Shown here piece after piece: positions 11,154 through 22,970 of a stretch of DNA of 64,000 nt (the first letter of the stretch is position 1; the number at the start of each line of letters is the position of its first letter). The DNA comes from Gammaproteobacteria bacterium. GTDB taxonomy: Bacteria; Pseudomonadota; Gammaproteobacteria; Thiohalomonadales; Thiohalomonadaceae. The stretch covers positions 55,877 to 119,876 of the forward strand of contig JANJXC010000073.1 of assembly GCA_024709225.1 (NCBI GenBank), written 5' to 3'. The translations under genes and the position numbers were made by a program. The notes beneath the pieces are model-generated. The model did not search any database, was not told the origin of the DNA, and saw nothing but the letters and a program-made list of their open reading frames with translations.

Positions 11154-13187
11154 GTGCTCGATAACCTGCACAACGTAAACATCGCCATCGTCGCGGCGCC
11201 GCTGCTCGGCGCCATCATCGCCGGTCTGTTCGGCGGTGCCATTGGCCGCGCCGGCGCGCACACGGTGACCATCATCGGTGTGGCCATCGCCTTCCTGCTG
11301 TCGCTGGTGATGTTCAACCATGTGGTGATTCAGGACGCCGGCATCGTCAGCCACAGCGTGTATACCTGGCTGGTGTCCGACGGCATCACCTTCGAGGTGG
11401 GCTTCCTGGTGGACAAACTGTCGGTGATGATGATGGTGGTGGTCACCTTCGTCTCCCTGATGGTGCACGTCTACACCATCGGCTACATGGCCCACGACGA
11501 GGAGAACTGGCCGGAGGGCAGCGGCGCCGGCAAGAACTCCTACCAGCGCTTCTTCAGCTACATCTCGCTGTTCACCTTCTCCATGCTGATGCTGGTAATG
11601 GCCAACAACTTCATGCAGCTGTTCTTCGGCTGGGAGGCGGTGGGTCTGGTGTCCTACCTGCTCATCGGTTTCTGGCTCAAGCGCTCCAGCGCGACCTATG
11701 CCAACCTCAAGGCATTCCTGGTCAATCGGGTCGGCGACTTCGGCTTCCTGCTCGGCATCGCCGCTGTGCTGATGTACTTCAATACCCTGGATTACGCCGC
11801 GGTGTTCAACGCCGCTGAGCTGCAAAAGGATCTGGTGATCTCCCTCTGGCCCGGTACCGAGTGGAGCGTGATGACGGTGATCTGCATCCTGCTATTCGTC
11901 GGCGCCATGGGCAAGTCGGCGCAGGTGCCGTTGCACGTGTGGCTGCCGGATTCGATGGAAGGCCCGACCCCGATCTCCGCCCTGATCCACGCCGCCACCA
12001 TGGTCACCGCCGGCATCTTCATGGTGGCGCGCATGTCGCCGCTGTTCGAGCTGTCGGAGACGGCGCTGTCCTTCATCCTGATCATCGGCGCCATCACTGC
12101 GCTGTTCATGGGCTTCCTCGGCATCATCCAGAACGACATCAAGCGGGTGGTGGCCTATTCCACCCTGTCGCAGCTCGGCTACATGACCGTGGCGCTGGGC
12201 GCCTCGGCCTACGCCGCCGGTGTGTTCCACCTGATGACCCACGCCTTCTTCAAGGCGCTGCTGTTCCTCGCCGCCGGTTCGGTGATCATCGCCATGCACC
12301 ACGAGCAGGACATGCGTCGCATGGGTGGCCTGCGCAAGTACATGCCGATCACCTGGATCACCTCGCTCATCGGTTCCCTGGCGCTGATCGGCACCCCCGG
12401 TTTTGCCGGCTTCTTCTCCAAGGATCTGATCATCGAGGCGGTGCACGCCTCGCAACTGCCCGGCGCTGGTTTCGCCTATTTCTGCGTGCTGGCCGGCGTG
12501 TTCGTCACCGCCTTCTATTCCTTCCGCATGTACTTCCTGGTGTTCCACGGCAAGGAGCGTTTCCGCGACGCGCACCACGGCCACGATGCCCACGGCCATC
12601 ACGCCGTGCATGAGCCGCACGAGACGCCCTGGGTGGTGACACTGCCGCTCATCGCGTTGGCTATACCATCGGTGCTGGCCGGCGGCATGTACATCACCGA
12701 CATGGGCTTCGGCAATTTCTTCGGTTCCGCCATTCAGGTGTTGCCGCAGCACGATGTGCTGGGCCAGCTGGCGCAGGACTATCACGGCCCGTGGGGCATG
12801 GTGCTGCACGGCTTCCTCACCGCGCCGTTCTGGCTGGCGCTGGCCGGCGTGGTCACCGCCTGGCTGCTGTACATGAAGTACACCCATGTGCCGGCGCTGA
12901 TCCAGGCGCGGCTGCAGTTCCTGCATACCCTGCTGGAGCAGAAATATTATGCCGATCGCTTCAACGACTGGTTCTTTGCCGGCGGCAGCCGCGGCATCGG
13001 CCGTCTGCTGTGGCAGTGGGGTGATGTGCGCCTCATCGACGGCCTGCTGGTCAACGGCAGCGCGCGCACGGTGGGTTGGCTGGCGGCGGTGGTGCGCCAT
13101 GTCCAGTCCGGCTATCTGTTCCACTATGCCTTCGCCATGATCCTGGGGCTGTTGCTGATGTTCGCCCTGTTCGTCATCGCCGGATAA
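11154..13187 (+). CDS. nuoL: NADH-quinone oxidoreductase subunit L
   Basis: Antiporter-like subunit; WEAVGLVSYLLIGFW, LPDSMEGPTPISALIHAATMVTAG; GTG start. Confidence 0.97.
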   Translation: MLDNLHNVNIAIVAAPLLGAIIAGLFGGAIGRAGAHTVTIIGVAIAFLLSLVMFNHVVIQDAGIVSHSVYTWLVSDGITFEVGFLVDKLSVMMMVVVTFVSLMVHVYTIGYMAHDEENWPEGSGAGKNSYQRFFSYISLFTFSMLMLVMANNFMQLFFGWEAVGLVSYLLIGFWLKRSSATYANLKAFLVNRVGDFGFLLGIAAVLMYFNTLDYAAVFNAAELQKDLVISLWPGTEWSVMTVICILLFVGAMGKSAQVPLHVWLPDSMEGPTPISALIHAATMVTAGIFMVARMSPLFELSETALSFILIIGAITALFMGFLGIIQNDIKRVVAYSTLSQLGYMTVALGASAYAAGVFHLMTHAFFKALLFLAAGSVIIAMHHEQDMRRMGGLRKYMPITWITSLIGSLALIGTPGFAGFFSKDLIIEAVHASQLPGAGFAYFCVLAGVFVTAFYSFRMYFLVFHGKERFRDAHHGHDAHGHHAVHEPHETPWVVTLPLIALAIPSVLAGGMYITDMGFGNFFGSAIQVLPQHDVLGQLAQDYHGPWGMVLHGFLTAPFWLALAGVVTAWLLYMKYTHVPALIQARLQFLHTLLEQKYYADRFNDWFFAGGSRGIGRLLWQWGDVRLIDGLLVNGSARTVGWLAAVVRHVQSGYLFHYAFAMILGLLLMFALFVIAG

Positions 13188-13205
13188 CAAGAAAGGTACG
13201 GCTGC

Positions 13206-14720
13206 ATGTTCGCTGATTTGCCACTGCTCAGTCTGGTTATCTGGACCCCCATCATCGGCGGTTTGCTGGTGCTCGCCGCGGGTAGCCGCAACGCCCTGGA
13301 GGCCAAGGTGCTGGCGCTGCTGGTCGCCCTGGCCACCTTCCTGCTCTCGCTGCCTCTATACAGCGGTTTCGATACCGCCACGGCGGCGATGCAGTTCACC
13401 GAATTCCGCCCCTGGATCGCCACCTGGTCCATCAACTACCACCTCGGTGTGGACGGCATCTCCATGCCGCTGATCCTGCTCACCACCTTCATCACCGTCC
13501 TGGTGGTGATTGCCGGCTGGGAAGTGATCCAGAACAAGCCGGCCCAGTACATGGCAGCCTTCCTGATCATGGCCGGCCTGATGAACGGCGTGTTCGCCGC
13601 CCTCGATGCGATGCTGTTCTACGTGTTCTGGGAGGCGATGTTGATCCCGATGTTCATCGTCATCGGTGTGTGGGGCGGCCCACGCCGCATCTATGCCACC
13701 ATGAAGTTCTTCCTCTATACCTTCCTCGGTTCGGTGTTCATGCTGGTGGCGCTGATCTGGATGTACCTGCAATCGGGCAGCTTCGCCATCCTCGATCTGC
13801 ACGCCATGCCGATTGGCCTTACGGCACAGATCCTGATCTTCCTGGCCTTCCTGCTGGCCTTCGCGGTGAAGGTGCCCATGTGGCCGGTACACACCTGGTT
13901 GCCGGATGCCCACGTCGAGGCGCCCACCGGCGGTTCAGTGGTACTGGCGGCGATCATGCTGAAGCTGGGCGCCTACGGCTTCCTGCGCTTCTCCCTGCCC
14001 ATCACGCCGGACGCCAGCCAGCAGCTCGACTGGTTGATGATAGCCCTGTCGCTCATTGCGGTGGTGTACATCGGCTTCGTGGCGCTGGTGCAGCAGGACA
14101 TGAAGAAGCTCATCGCCTATTCCTCCATTTCGCACATGGGCTTCGTCACTCTGGGTATGTTTATCGCCTGGCGCATCGCCGCCAACACCGGCAGCATGCA
14201 GGGCGCCGGCATGGGCATCGAGGGCGCCATGGTGCAGATGATCTCCCACGGTTTCATCTCCGGTGCCATGTTCCTCTGCGTCGGTGTGCTGTACGACCGC
14301 CTGCACAGCCGCGAGATTGCCGACTACGGCGGCGTGGCCCACACCATGCCGCGCTTCGCCGGTTTCATGGTGCTGTTCGCCATGGCCAACGCCGGCCTGC
14401 CCGGCACCTCCGGCTTCGTCGGCGAGTTCATGGTGATCCTGGCCAGCTTCAAGGCCAACTTCTGGTTTGCCTTCCTCGCCGCCACCACCCTGATTCTCGG
14501 CGCCGCCTATACCCTGTGGATGGTGCGCCGCGTGGTGTACGGCGAGGTGGCCAGCGACAAGGTGGCGGCGCTCAAGGACCTCAACGGCCGTGAATTCCTG
14601 ATCCTCGGTGTGCTGGCGCTGGTGGTGCTGCTGTTCGGTCTGTGGCCGGCGCCGCTGCTCGACGTGATGCGTCCGACGGTGGAGCATCTGGTGCAGCACA
14701 TGGCCGTATCCAAGCTGTAA
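13206..14720 (+). CDS. nuoM: NADH-quinone oxidoreductase subunit M
   Basis: HLGVDGISMPLILLT, PDAHVEAPTGGSVVLAAIMLKLGAYG. Confidence 0.97.
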   Translation: MFADLPLLSLVIWTPIIGGLLVLAAGSRNALEAKVLALLVALATFLLSLPLYSGFDTATAAMQFTEFRPWIATWSINYHLGVDGISMPLILLTTFITVLVVIAGWEVIQNKPAQYMAAFLIMAGLMNGVFAALDAMLFYVFWEAMLIPMFIVIGVWGGPRRIYATMKFFLYTFLGSVFMLVALIWMYLQSGSFAILDLHAMPIGLTAQILIFLAFLLAFAVKVPMWPVHTWLPDAHVEAPTGGSVVLAAIMLKLGAYGFLRFSLPITPDASQQLDWLMIALSLIAVVYIGFVALVQQDMKKLIAYSSISHMGFVTLGMFIAWRIAANTGSMQGAGMGIEGAMVQMISHGFISGAMFLCVGVLYDRLHSREIADYGGVAHTMPRFAGFMVLFAMANAGLPGTSGFVGEFMVILASFKANFWFAFLAATTLILGAAYTLWMVRRVVYGEVASDKVAALKDLNGREFLILGVLALVVLLFGLWPAPLLDVMRPTVEHLVQHMAVSKL

Positions 14721-14735
14721 GCGGAGAAACGCTTG

Positions 14736-16175
14736 ATGAATTTCGTGATGCCCGATTTCATGCCCGCCCTGCCCGAGATGTTCCTGCTCGGCATGGTCTG
14801 CTTCATCCTGTTGCTGGACCTGTTTCTCAGTGAACGCAGCCGCGTGGTCACCTATCTGCTGGCCCAGTCCACCCTGCTCGGTGCGCTGCTGCTCACGGTG
14901 AGTCTGTATGAAGAGGGCAGGGCGCTGACCTTCAGCGACACCTTCGTCCATGACCCCATGGGCTCGGTGCTCAAGGTGTTCATCTACCTGGCCACCTTCC
15001 TGGTGTTCCTCTACGCCAAGGACTATCTGCGCGCGCGCAACATGTTCAAGGGCGAGTTCTATGTCCTCGGCCTGTTCGGCGTGCTGGGCATGAACGTGCT
15101 GGTGTCGGCGCACAGCCTGCTTACCATTTACCTGGGCCTGGAGCTGCTGTCGCTGTCCATGTATGCCATGGTGGCCTTGCAGCGCGATTCCGTGCAGGCC
15201 TCCGAGGCGGCGATGAAGTATTTCGTGCTCGGCGCCATGGCCTCGGCAATGCTGCTGTACGGCATGTCCATGCTGTACGGCATCACCGGCAGCCTGGACC
15301 TTGGCCAGATCAACACCAGCACGGCGGCCATGGACAATAACTCCATGCTGCTGGCCTTCGCCCTGGTATTCATCGTCATCGGTGTGGCCTTCAAGCTCGG
15401 CGCGGTGCCGTTCCACATGTGGTTGCCCGACGTTTATCACGGCGCACCGACTGCAGTGACCCTGTATCTGAGTTCCGCGCCCAAGTTGGCCGCCTTCGCC
15501 ATGATGATGCGTCTGCTGGTGGACGGCCTGGGCGGTCTGCAGGAGCAGTGGGAGGGCATGCTGATCCTGCTCACCGTGCTGTCGCTGGCTGCCGGCAACA
15601 TCATCGCCATCGCCCAGACCAACCTGAAGCGCATGCTGGCCTATTCCGCCATCTCCCACGTCGGTTTCCTACTGCTCGGCGTATTGTCGGGTACCCAGGC
15701 CGGTTATGCCGCCGCCATGTTTTACGCCATTGTGTACGTGATCATGGGGCTGGGCGGTTTCGGTATGATCGTGCTGATGAGCCGCGCCGGCTTCGAGGCG
15801 GACAGCATCGAGGACTTCAAGGGGCTCAACGAGCGCAGCCCGTGGTTCGCCCTGATGATGCTGATCCTGATGTTCTCCATGGCCGGCGTGCCGCCGTTCC
15901 TCGGTTTCTGGTCCAAGTTGGCGGTGATACAGGCCGCCCTCGGCGCCGATCTGGTGTGGCTGGTCGCCGTGGCGGTGGTGTTCTCGGTGATTGGTGCGTT
16001 CTACTACCTGCGTGTGGTCAAGGTGATGTACTTCGACAAGGCCGACGTGGGTGCGCCCACGGTGAGCGCCGGTTTCGACCTGCGCGTGGTGTTGAGCGCC
16101 AACAGCCTGGCCGTGCTGGGCCTGGGCTTGTTCCCTGGCAGCCTGCTGGCGCTGTGCGTGGCGGCGCTGGCGTAG
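14736..16175 (+). CDS. nuoN: NADH-quinone oxidoreductase subunit N
   Basis: [38 protein letters not shown] at 14736 preferred over TTG at 14733. Confidence 0.96.
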   Translation: MNFVMPDFMPALPEMFLLGMVCFILLLDLFLSERSRVVTYLLAQSTLLGALLLTVSLYEEGRALTFSDTFVHDPMGSVLKVFIYLATFLVFLYAKDYLRARNMFKGEFYVLGLFGVLGMNVLVSAHSLLTIYLGLELLSLSMYAMVALQRDSVQASEAAMKYFVLGAMASAMLLYGMSMLYGITGSLDLGQINTSTAAMDNNSMLLAFALVFIVIGVAFKLGAVPFHMWLPDVYHGAPTAVTLYLSSAPKLAAFAMMMRLLVDGLGGLQEQWEGMLILLTVLSLAAGNIIAIAQTNLKRMLAYSAISHVGFLLLGVLSGTQAGYAAAMFYAIVYVIMGLGGFGMIVLMSRAGFEADSIEDFKGLNERSPWFALMMLILMFSMAGVPPFLGFWSKLAVIQAALGADLVWLVAVAVVFSVIGAFYYLRVVKVMYFDKADVGAPTVSAGFDLRVVLSANSLAVLGLGLFPGSLLALCVAALA

Positions 16176-16191
16176 CACGGCGTGCCGCGCG

Positions 16192-16294
16192 GTTTCGAGT
16201 TCGGAGTTTCGAGTTTCGAACGGCGCGTCCCTTGACCCGGCAGTGCCGATAATCGAAACTTCGGGTCCGAAACTCGAAACTCGAAACTCGAAAC
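16192..16294. repeat. Heptamer locus A: inverted pair of 7-bp arrays, (GTTTCGA-type)x4, 33-nt core, (TCGAAAC-type)x6
   Basis: Left units GTTTCGA GTTCGGA GTTTCGA GTTTCGA (16192-16219); core 16220-16252; right units TCGAAAC TTCGGGT CCGAAAC TCGAAAC TCGAAAC TCGAAAC (16253-16294). Confidence 0.93.
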
Positions 16295-16301
16295 TGATCC
16301 C

Positions 16302-16610
16302 ATGCTTCCAGCCCTGACCCTGATTCTCATCGCCGTGGTTGCCGCTAACCTGCCCTGGTTGAGCGATCGTGTCCTGCTGGTGCGGCGTGCCGGCGAGCAG
16401 GGGAAGGGGGCGTGGTGGCGCTGGCTGGAGTGGCTGCTGCTGTATTTCGTCGTGGGCGGCCTGGCCCTGGGCCTGGAAAACAAGCTCAACGGCGAGGTCT
16501 ATCCCCAGGCCTGGGAGTTCTATGCCGTCACCCTCTGTCTGTTCCTGGTCTTTGCCTTGCCTGGGTTTATCTATCGTTACGAATTCAAGCGCTTACTGGA
16601 ACGGCGTTGA
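16302..16610 (+). CDS. DUF2818-type small membrane protein
   Basis: MLPALTLILIAVVAANLPWLSDR, WWRWLEWLLLYFVVGGLALGLENKLNG; position after nuoN typical of the family. Confidence 0.75.
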   Translation: MLPALTLILIAVVAANLPWLSDRVLLVRRAGEQGKGAWWRWLEWLLLYFVVGGLALGLENKLNGEVYPQAWEFYAVTLCLFLVFALPGFIYRYEFKRLLERR

Positions 16611-16680
16611 TATTTTGACGTTTCGGTGCCGGTTCCCTTGCTATGCAGGGGCATGATATGTAAAATGCGCCTCCATCGAA

Positions 16681-16757
<77 letters not shown>

Positions 16758-16773
16758 CTCGATTTGACGCAAA

Positions 16774-16797
16774 GGCCCCGGTTTCGGGGCTTTTTGT
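16774..16797 (+). terminator. Terminator/attenuator after tRNA-fMet
   Basis: GGCCCCG-GTTT-CGGGGC followed by TTTTTG. Confidence 0.75.
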
Positions 16798-16929
16798 TAT
16801 GGTCGGCAGGGCGCCGGCCATACCGGTCATAACCTGGCGTTTTTCATGGAAAAACGCTATTATGCCGGGCCATAGTTTGGGTAACAGAGTGGGCCTTGGG
16901 CCCATTTTTTATTTCCGGGGTTTGTTTGG

Positions 16930-17385
16930 GTGACGCAGGCAGCAAAACAGTTGCAGCAGTTGTTGGAACCGGGGGTGTCTGCCCTGGGCTACGAACTGCT
17001 GGGTATTGAGCACCTGGCGCAGGGGCGCCATTCCCTGCTGCGCCTGTATATCGACAGTCCCGACGGCATCACCGTGGAGGATTGCGAGCGGGTCAGCCAC
17101 CAGGTCAGCGGCGTGCTGGAGGTGGAGGACCCCATCAAGGGGCAATACACCCTGGAGGTGTCGTCGCCGGGTCTGGACCGTCCGCTGTTCAAGCCGGAAC
17201 ACTATGCCCGCTTCGTGGGTGAGGTCGTGTCGCTGCGGTTGGCGCGCCCGCTGGGCGAGCGGCGCAGGTTCAAGGGGCGTCTGCTGGCGCTGCGCGACGA
17301 GTCGGTAGTGATCGACCAGGATGGCGCCGAGGTGGTGGTGCCGCTGGAGGACATCGACAAGGCGCAACTGGTGCCGCAGTGGTAA
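16930..17385 (+). CDS. rimP: Ribosome maturation factor RimP
   Basis: DYISPDGIT-like IDSPDGITVEDCERVSHQVSGVLEVEDPI, LEVSSPGLDRPLF; GTG start. Confidence 0.96.
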   Translation: MTQAAKQLQQLLEPGVSALGYELLGIEHLAQGRHSLLRLYIDSPDGITVEDCERVSHQVSGVLEVEDPIKGQYTLEVSSPGLDRPLFKPEHYARFVGEVVSLRLARPLGERRRFKGRLLALRDESVVIDQDGAEVVVPLEDIDKAQLVPQW

Positions 17386-17446
17386 GCATGCCATCGGCTC
17401 AATTTTTTCAAGTATGCGAAGAATACGGGCTCTATAGAGGCTGGAT

Positions 17447-18949
17447 ATGAACAAAGAAATCCTGATGGTTGTCGACGCGGTGTCGAACGAAAAGGGCGTG
17501 GCCAAGGAAATCATTTTCGAGGCCCTGGAAGCTGCCCTGGCTACCGCGACCAAGAAGCGCTACGGCAGCGAGGTCGAGGTGCGCGTGTCCATCGATCGTC
17601 AGACCGGCGACTATGAGACCTTCCGTCGCTGGCTGGTGGTGGATGACAGCGAAGGTCTGCCGCTGGAGCATCCGACCCGCGAGTTCACCCTCAGTGCTGC
17701 ACGCGAGGACGATGCCAATATTCAGCCCGGTGACTACCTCGAGGAGCAGGTCGAGTCGGTGTCCTTCGGCCGCATTGCGGCGCAGACCGCCAAACAGGTG
17801 ATCGTGCAGAAGGTGCGCGAGGCCGAGCGTGCCCAGGTGGTCGACCAGTATCAGGGGCGTGTCGGCGAGTTGCTCAACGGTGTGGTCAAGCGCCTGGAGC
17901 GCGGCAGCGTGATCCTCGACATGGGCAACAATATCGAGGCCCTGATCAGCCGTGAACACCTCATCCCCCGCGAGGCCATCCGCCCGGGCGATCGTGTGCG
18001 TGGCTATCTCTATGATGTGCATTCCGAGCCGCGCGGGCCGCAGCTGTTCGTCAGCCGCACCATGCCGCAGTTCCTGGTGGAACTGTTCAAGCTGGAAGTG
18101 CCTGAAGTGGGTGAAGGCCTCATCGAAATCAAGGCTGCGGCCCGTGACCCGGGTTCCCGCGCCAAGATCGCCGTCAAGTCCAATGATCAGCGCATCGATC
18201 CGGTGGGTGCCTGTGTCGGCATGCGCGGTTCACGCGTGCAGACCGTGACCAACGAGCTGAACGGTGAGCGTATCGACATCATTCTGTGGAATGACAACCC
18301 GGCGCAGTTCGTGATCAACGCGATGTCACCGGCGGAAGTCGTTTCCATCGTCATGGACGAAGAGAGCCACAGCATGGATATCGCGGTGGAAGAATCGCAG
18401 CTGGCCCAGGCCATCGGCCGTAATGGCCAGAACGTGCGCCTGGCCACCGATCTGACCGGCTGGAATCTCAACGTGATGAGCGAGAGCCAGGCAGAAGAGA
18501 AGAGCGAGGAAGAGGCCCAGGCCCTGGTCAAGCTGTTCATGGAGCAGCTGGATGTGGACGAGGAGGTGGCCGCCATCCTGGTACAGGAGGGTTTTTCCAG
18601 CATCGAGGAAGTGGCCTATGTGCCGGTGCACGAAATGCTGGAGATCGAGGAATTCGACGAGGCCATCGTCGAGGAGTTGCGCGCCCGCGCCAAGGATATC
18701 CTGGTGACGCGCGAGATCAGCAGCGAGGAGCACGGCGGCAAGGAGCCGGCCGCCGACCTGCTGGGCATGGATGGCATGGACCAGCAGACGGCCTTTGCGC
18801 TGGCCGATATCGGTGTGCAGACCATGGAAGACCTGGCCGAACAGGCGGTGGATGACCTCATGCAGATCGAAAGCATGGATGAGGCACGCGCCGCCAACCT
18901 GATTATGACCGCACGCAAGCCCTGGTTTGAGGAAGACTCCCAGGGTTGA
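17447..18949 (+). CDS. nusA: Transcription termination/antitermination protein NusA
   Basis: S1 and KH domains; [33 protein letters not shown]. Confidence 0.97.
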   Translation: MNKEILMVVDAVSNEKGVAKEIIFEALEAALATATKKRYGSEVEVRVSIDRQTGDYETFRRWLVVDDSEGLPLEHPTREFTLSAAREDDANIQPGDYLEEQVESVSFGRIAAQTAKQVIVQKVREAERAQVVDQYQGRVGELLNGVVKRLERGSVILDMGNNIEALISREHLIPREAIRPGDRVRGYLYDVHSEPRGPQLFVSRTMPQFLVELFKLEVPEVGEGLIEIKAAARDPGSRAKIAVKSNDQRIDPVGACVGMRGSRVQTVTNELNGERIDIILWNDNPAQFVINAMSPAEVVSIVMDEESHSMDIAVEESQLAQAIGRNGQNVRLATDLTGWNLNVMSESQAEEKSEEEAQALVKLFMEQLDVDEEVAAILVQEGFSSIEEVAYVPVHEMLEIEEFDEAIVEELRARAKDILVTREISSEEHGGKEPAADLLGMDGMDQQTAFALADIGVQTMEDLAEQAVDDLMQIESMDEARAANLIMTARKPWFEEDSQG

Positions 18950-18966
18950 GGCAGGAGTACCGTTGC

Positions 18967-21576
18967 ATGTCAGAAGTGACCGTCAAGCATTTTGCAGAAA
19001 CCATCGGCATCGCTGTCGATCGGCTGTTGGTCCAGTTGCAGGAGGCCGGCGTGTCCGTGCGCGATGCCGAGGGGAGTCTTTCCGATCAGGATAAGGCGAA
19101 GCTGCTCGGTTACCTGCGCGACAAGCATGGCGGCGCTGCGCCGGAAGAAGAGGAGGCCGCGGAATCCGGTCCCACCAAGATTACCCTGAGCCGGCGCACC
19201 ACCAGTGAACTGAGGGTGCCGAGCACCGGCGGCAAGGCCAAGACGGTGACGGTGCAGGTGCGCAAGAAGCGCACCTACGTCAAGCGTAGCCTGGTGGCCG
19301 ACGCCGCAGAGGCGCCTGAGGACGAATCCAAGCGCGTCGACGAGGAGCTGGTCGAGCGGCTGGAGCAGCATGTTCGCGCCGATGCCGAGCGTGCTGCCAC
19401 CGAGTCGCGCCATCGTGCCGAGGAAGAGGCCCGGCGCCAGGCCGAGGAGGCCGCCCGTGCCCACGCCGAGACCGAGGCCCGGCGTCAGGCGGAGGAAGAG
19501 GCGCGCCGTGGCGCCGCCCTGGTGATGGAGCGTCCGGCCGAGCCGGCGCCGGCACCCGCCCCGGCCAAGGGCGCAGACAAGGCCAAGCCGGCCCGTCCGG
19601 CCGTCGCCGCCCCCAAGGTGGAGCGCGAGGCGCCCAAGGGCGGCAAGAAGGGTGGCAGCGGCCGTCGCCGTGGTGGTGACGAGGAAGGTGGCGGTGCGGC
19701 GCGTGAAGAGTTGCATGTTGCCCCTGGCAAGGGGGGACGCCGCGGCAGCAAAAAGCGCCCGGCCCGTGTCGCGGCACCGGCCACCGGTGGCGGTCAGCAC
19801 GGCTTTGCCATGCCCACCGCACCGGTGGTGCGTGAGGTCGCCATCCCCGAAACCATCACCGTGGGCGAACTGGCCCAGAAGATGTCGGTGAAGGCGGCCG
19901 AGGTGATCAAGTTCATGATGAAGATGGGCAGCATGGTGACCATCAACCAGGTGCTGGACCAGGACACTGCCGTGCTGGTGGTGGAGGAGCTGGGCCACAC
20001 CGCGAAGGTGCTCAAGACCGACGCGCTGGAAGATGAGATCGCCGTGGTGGAAGAGGCCGGCACGGCCGTGACGCGTCCGCCGGTGGTCACCATCATGGGC
20101 CACGTCGACCACGGCAAGACCTCGCTGCTCGACTATATCCGCCGTACCCGCGTCGCCGCCGGCGAGGCGGGTGGCATCACCCAGCATATCGGTGCCTATC
20201 ATGTGGAAACGCCGCGTGGCGTCGTCACCTTCCTTGACACCCCGGGCCATGCCGCGTTTACCGCCATGCGTGCCCGCGGCGCCCAGGCCACCGACATCGT
20301 GGTGCTGGTGGTGGCGTCCGACGACGGCGTGATGCCGCAGACCAAGGAAGCCATCCAGCATGCCAAGGCGGCCGGTGTGCCGCTGGTGGTGGCGGTGACC
20401 AAGATCGACAAGCCCACGGCCGATCCGGACCGGGTGAAGAACGAACTGGCGCAGCAGGACGTGATTCCGGAAGACTGGGGCGGCGATACCATGTTCGCGC
20501 ACGTGTCCGCCAAGACCGGCGACGGCATCGACAAGCTGCTGGAGCTGATCCTGCTGCAGGCGGAAGTGCTGGAGTTGACCGCCGTGAAGGACGGCCGCGC
20601 CAGCGGCGTGGTGATCGAGTCGCGTCTGGACAAGGGTCGCGGCGCCGTGGCCACCGTGCTGGTGCAGAGCGGTACCCTGCGCAAGGGCGATGTGCTGCTG
20701 GCCGGCCATGAATTCGGCCGCGTCCGCGCCATGCTTGACGAGAACGGCCATCACATCGAAGAGGCCGGCCCGTCGATTCCGGTGGAGGTGCTCGGCCTGT
20801 CCGGCACGCCGTCCGCCGGTGAGTCTGCGGTGGTGGTGGCCGACGAGCGCAAGGCGCGCGAAGTGGCGCTGTTCCGTCAGGGCAAGTTCCGCGACGTCAA
20901 GTTTGCCAAGCAGCAGCAGGCCAAGCTGGAGGACATGTTCACCCAGATGCAGGAAGGCGAGGTCAACACCCTCAACATCATGCTCAAGGCCGACGTGCAG
21001 GGTTCGCTGGAAGCCATTTCCGATGCCCTGGTCAAGCTGTCCACCAGCGAGGTGAAGGTGAAGATCGTCGGCAGCGGCGTGGGCGGCATCAGCGAGTCCG
21101 ACGTCAATCTGGCCGTGGCCTCCAACGCCATCATGATCGGCTTCAACGTGCGTGCCGACGGCAGCGCCAAGCGCATGATCGAGGAGCAGGGCGTCGATCT
21201 GCACTACTACAGCATCATTTACGAGCTGCTGGATCAGGTGAAGAACGCCATGACCGGCATGCTGGCCCCGGAGTTCAAGGAGCAGATCATCGGCCTGGCC
21301 GAGGTACGCGATGTATTCCGCTCGCCCAAGTTCGGCGCCGTGGCCGGTTGCATGGTGGTGGACGGCGTGCTCAAGCGCAGCAACCCGATCCGTGTGCTGC
21401 GCGACAACGTGGTGATCTACGAGGGCGAACTGGAATCGCTGCGCCGCTTCAAGGACGACGTCGCCGAGGTCAAGCAGGGCTTCGAGTGCGGCATCGGCGT
21501 GAAAAACTACAACGACGTACGCCCGGGCGACCAGATCGAGGTCTACGAGCGCGTCCAGGTACAGCGCACGCTCTGA
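18967..21576 (+). CDS. infB: Translation initiation factor IF-2
   Basis: [57 protein letters not shown]-terminus. Confidence 0.97.
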   Translation: MSEVTVKHFAETIGIAVDRLLVQLQEAGVSVRDAEGSLSDQDKAKLLGYLRDKHGGAAPEEEEAAESGPTKITLSRRTTSELRVPSTGGKAKTVTVQVRKKRTYVKRSLVADAAEAPEDESKRVDEELVERLEQHVRADAERAATESRHRAEEEARRQAEEAARAHAETEARRQAEEEARRGAALVMERPAEPAPAPAPAKGADKAKPARPAVAAPKVEREAPKGGKKGGSGRRRGGDEEGGGAAREELHVAPGKGGRRGSKKRPARVAAPATGGGQHGFAMPTAPVVREVAIPETITVGELAQKMSVKAAEVIKFMMKMGSMVTINQVLDQDTAVLVVEELGHTAKVLKTDALEDEIAVVEEAGTAVTRPPVVTIMGHVDHGKTSLLDYIRRTRVAAGEAGGITQHIGAYHVETPRGVVTFLDTPGHAAFTAMRARGAQATDIVVLVVASDDGVMPQTKEAIQHAKAAGVPLVVAVTKIDKPTADPDRVKNELAQQDVIPEDWGGDTMFAHVSAKTGDGIDKLLELILLQAEVLELTAVKDGRASGVVIESRLDKGRGAVATVLVQSGTLRKGDVLLAGHEFGRVRAMLDENGHHIEEAGPSIPVEVLGLSGTPSAGESAVVVADERKAREVALFRQGKFRDVKFAKQQQAKLEDMFTQMQEGEVNTLNIMLKADVQGSLEAISDALVKLSTSEVKVKIVGSGVGGISESDVNLAVASNAIMIGFNVRADGSAKRMIEEQGVDLHYYSIIYELLDQVKNAMTGMLAPEFKEQIIGLAEVRDVFRSPKFGAVAGCMVVDGVLKRSNPIRVLRDNVVIYEGELESLRRFKDDVAEVKQGFECGIGVKNYNDVRPGDQIEVYERVQVQRTL

Positions 21577-21580
21577 TTCG

Positions 21581-21955
21581 ATGGCACGGGAATTCACTCG
21601 CAGCCGCCGCGTCGGCGAGCAGATGCAGCGCGAGCTGGCGCTGCTGATCCAGCAGGAGCTCAAGGACCCGCGCCTGGGCATGATTACCGTGTCCGGCGTG
21701 GAGGTGGCGCGTGATTTTGCCCATGCCAAGGTGTTCGTCACCGTGCTCAGCGACGACCCGGCGCAGGTGGCGCAGTCGCTGGAAGGACTGCGTCACGCCG
21801 CCGGCTTCCTGCGCCGCGAACTGGGTCGCCGCATGCAGCTGCGCTCCATCCCGGAACTCCATTTCACCCACGACACATCCGTCGAGCGGGGCTCGCGCCT
21901 GTCGGCCCTGATCGACCAGGCCGTCGCCGCCGACGGCACCAAAAAAGACGACTGA
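21581..21955 (+). CDS. rbfA: Ribosome-binding factor A
   Basis: RSRRVGEQMQRELALLIQQELKDPRLGMITVSGVEVARD. Confidence 0.96.
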   Translation: MAREFTRSRRVGEQMQRELALLIQQELKDPRLGMITVSGVEVARDFAHAKVFVTVLSDDPAQVAQSLEGLRHAAGFLRRELGRRMQLRSIPELHFTHDTSVERGSRLSALIDQAVAADGTKKDD

Positions 21956-21961
21956 GGCACA

Positions 21962-22885
21962 ATGACACGTCGCCAGCGCCAGCGGGGCCGTGAAGTCAAC
22001 GGCATCCTGCTTCTTGATAAACCCATCGGCATTACCTCCAACGACGCCCTGCAGCAGGTCAAACGCCTGTTCGACGCGCGCAAGGCCGGTCATACCGGGA
22101 ATCTCGACCCCATGGCCACCGGGCTGCTGCCGCTGTGCCTGGGCGAGGCCACCAAGGTGTCGGCCTTCCTGCTCGACGCCGACAAGCGCTACCGCGGCAC
22201 CTGCAAGCTGGGGGTGCGTACCAATACCGGCGACGCCGACGGCGAGGCCATCGAGACCAGGCCGGTAGGGGAGTTCAGTGAGGCTCAGGTGCGTGAGGTC
22301 CTGGCGCGCTTTACCGGCGAGATCGAGCAGATCCCGCCCATGCACTCGGCCATCAAGCACCAGGGGCAGCCGCTGTACAAGCTGGCGCACCAGGGGCTGG
22401 AGGTGGAGCGCCAGCCGCGCCGGGTCACCATTTATGAACTGAGCCTGGTCCGCCTCGCAGGCGACGAGCTGGAAATCGACGTGCATTGCTCCAAGGGTAC
22501 CTATATCCGTACGCTTGCCGAGGAAATTGGCGCGGCCCTGGGTTGTGGCGCCCACCTCAACCAGCTGCGCCGCACCATGGCCGGCCCCTTCACCGAGGCG
22601 GGCATGGTGACCATGGACCAGCTCAAGCAACTGCTGCTGGAGGGGGGGCAGGCCGCCATCGACGGGCTGCTGCTGCCCATCGAGGGGGCCCTGGCCGGCT
22701 GGCCGGCCATCAATCTCACCGCCAACCTGGCCTATTACGTGCGGCAGGGACAGGCGGTGCAGGTGTCCCAGGCGCCTACCCAGGGCTGGGTACGCCTGAT
22801 CGGCCCGGAAGGGGATTTCATCGGCGTCGGCCACATTCTGGACGATGGCCGGGTCGCCCCGAAACGGCTGTTCCATGCCGCTTAA
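21962..22885 (+). CDS. truB: tRNA pseudouridine(55) synthase
   Basis: GILLLDKPIGITSNDALQQVKRLF...KAGHTGNLDPMATGLLPLCLGEATK. Confidence 0.96.
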   Translation: MTRRQRQRGREVNGILLLDKPIGITSNDALQQVKRLFDARKAGHTGNLDPMATGLLPLCLGEATKVSAFLLDADKRYRGTCKLGVRTNTGDADGEAIETRPVGEFSEAQVREVLARFTGEIEQIPPMHSAIKHQGQPLYKLAHQGLEVERQPRRVTIYELSLVRLAGDELEIDVHCSKGTYIRTLAEEIGAALGCGAHLNQLRRTMAGPFTEAGMVTMDQLKQLLLEGGQAAIDGLLLPIEGALAGWPAINLTANLAYYVRQGQAVQVSQAPTQGWVRLIGPEGDFIGVGHILDDGRVAPKRLFHAA

Positions 22886-22970
22886 GTCCGTAATTCTGCT
22901 TGTTTACTTGTCCGGCGCACGGTTAAAATACCGCGCTTAAACCTCACCCCAGTTTAGGAGTTGTAGTTAG

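Noticed and set aside
18970-21741. 923-aa minus-strand ORF opposite infB
   Set aside because: Antisense frame of a strongly coding GC-rich gene; His/Gln/Arg-rich low-complexity translation with no family resemblance.
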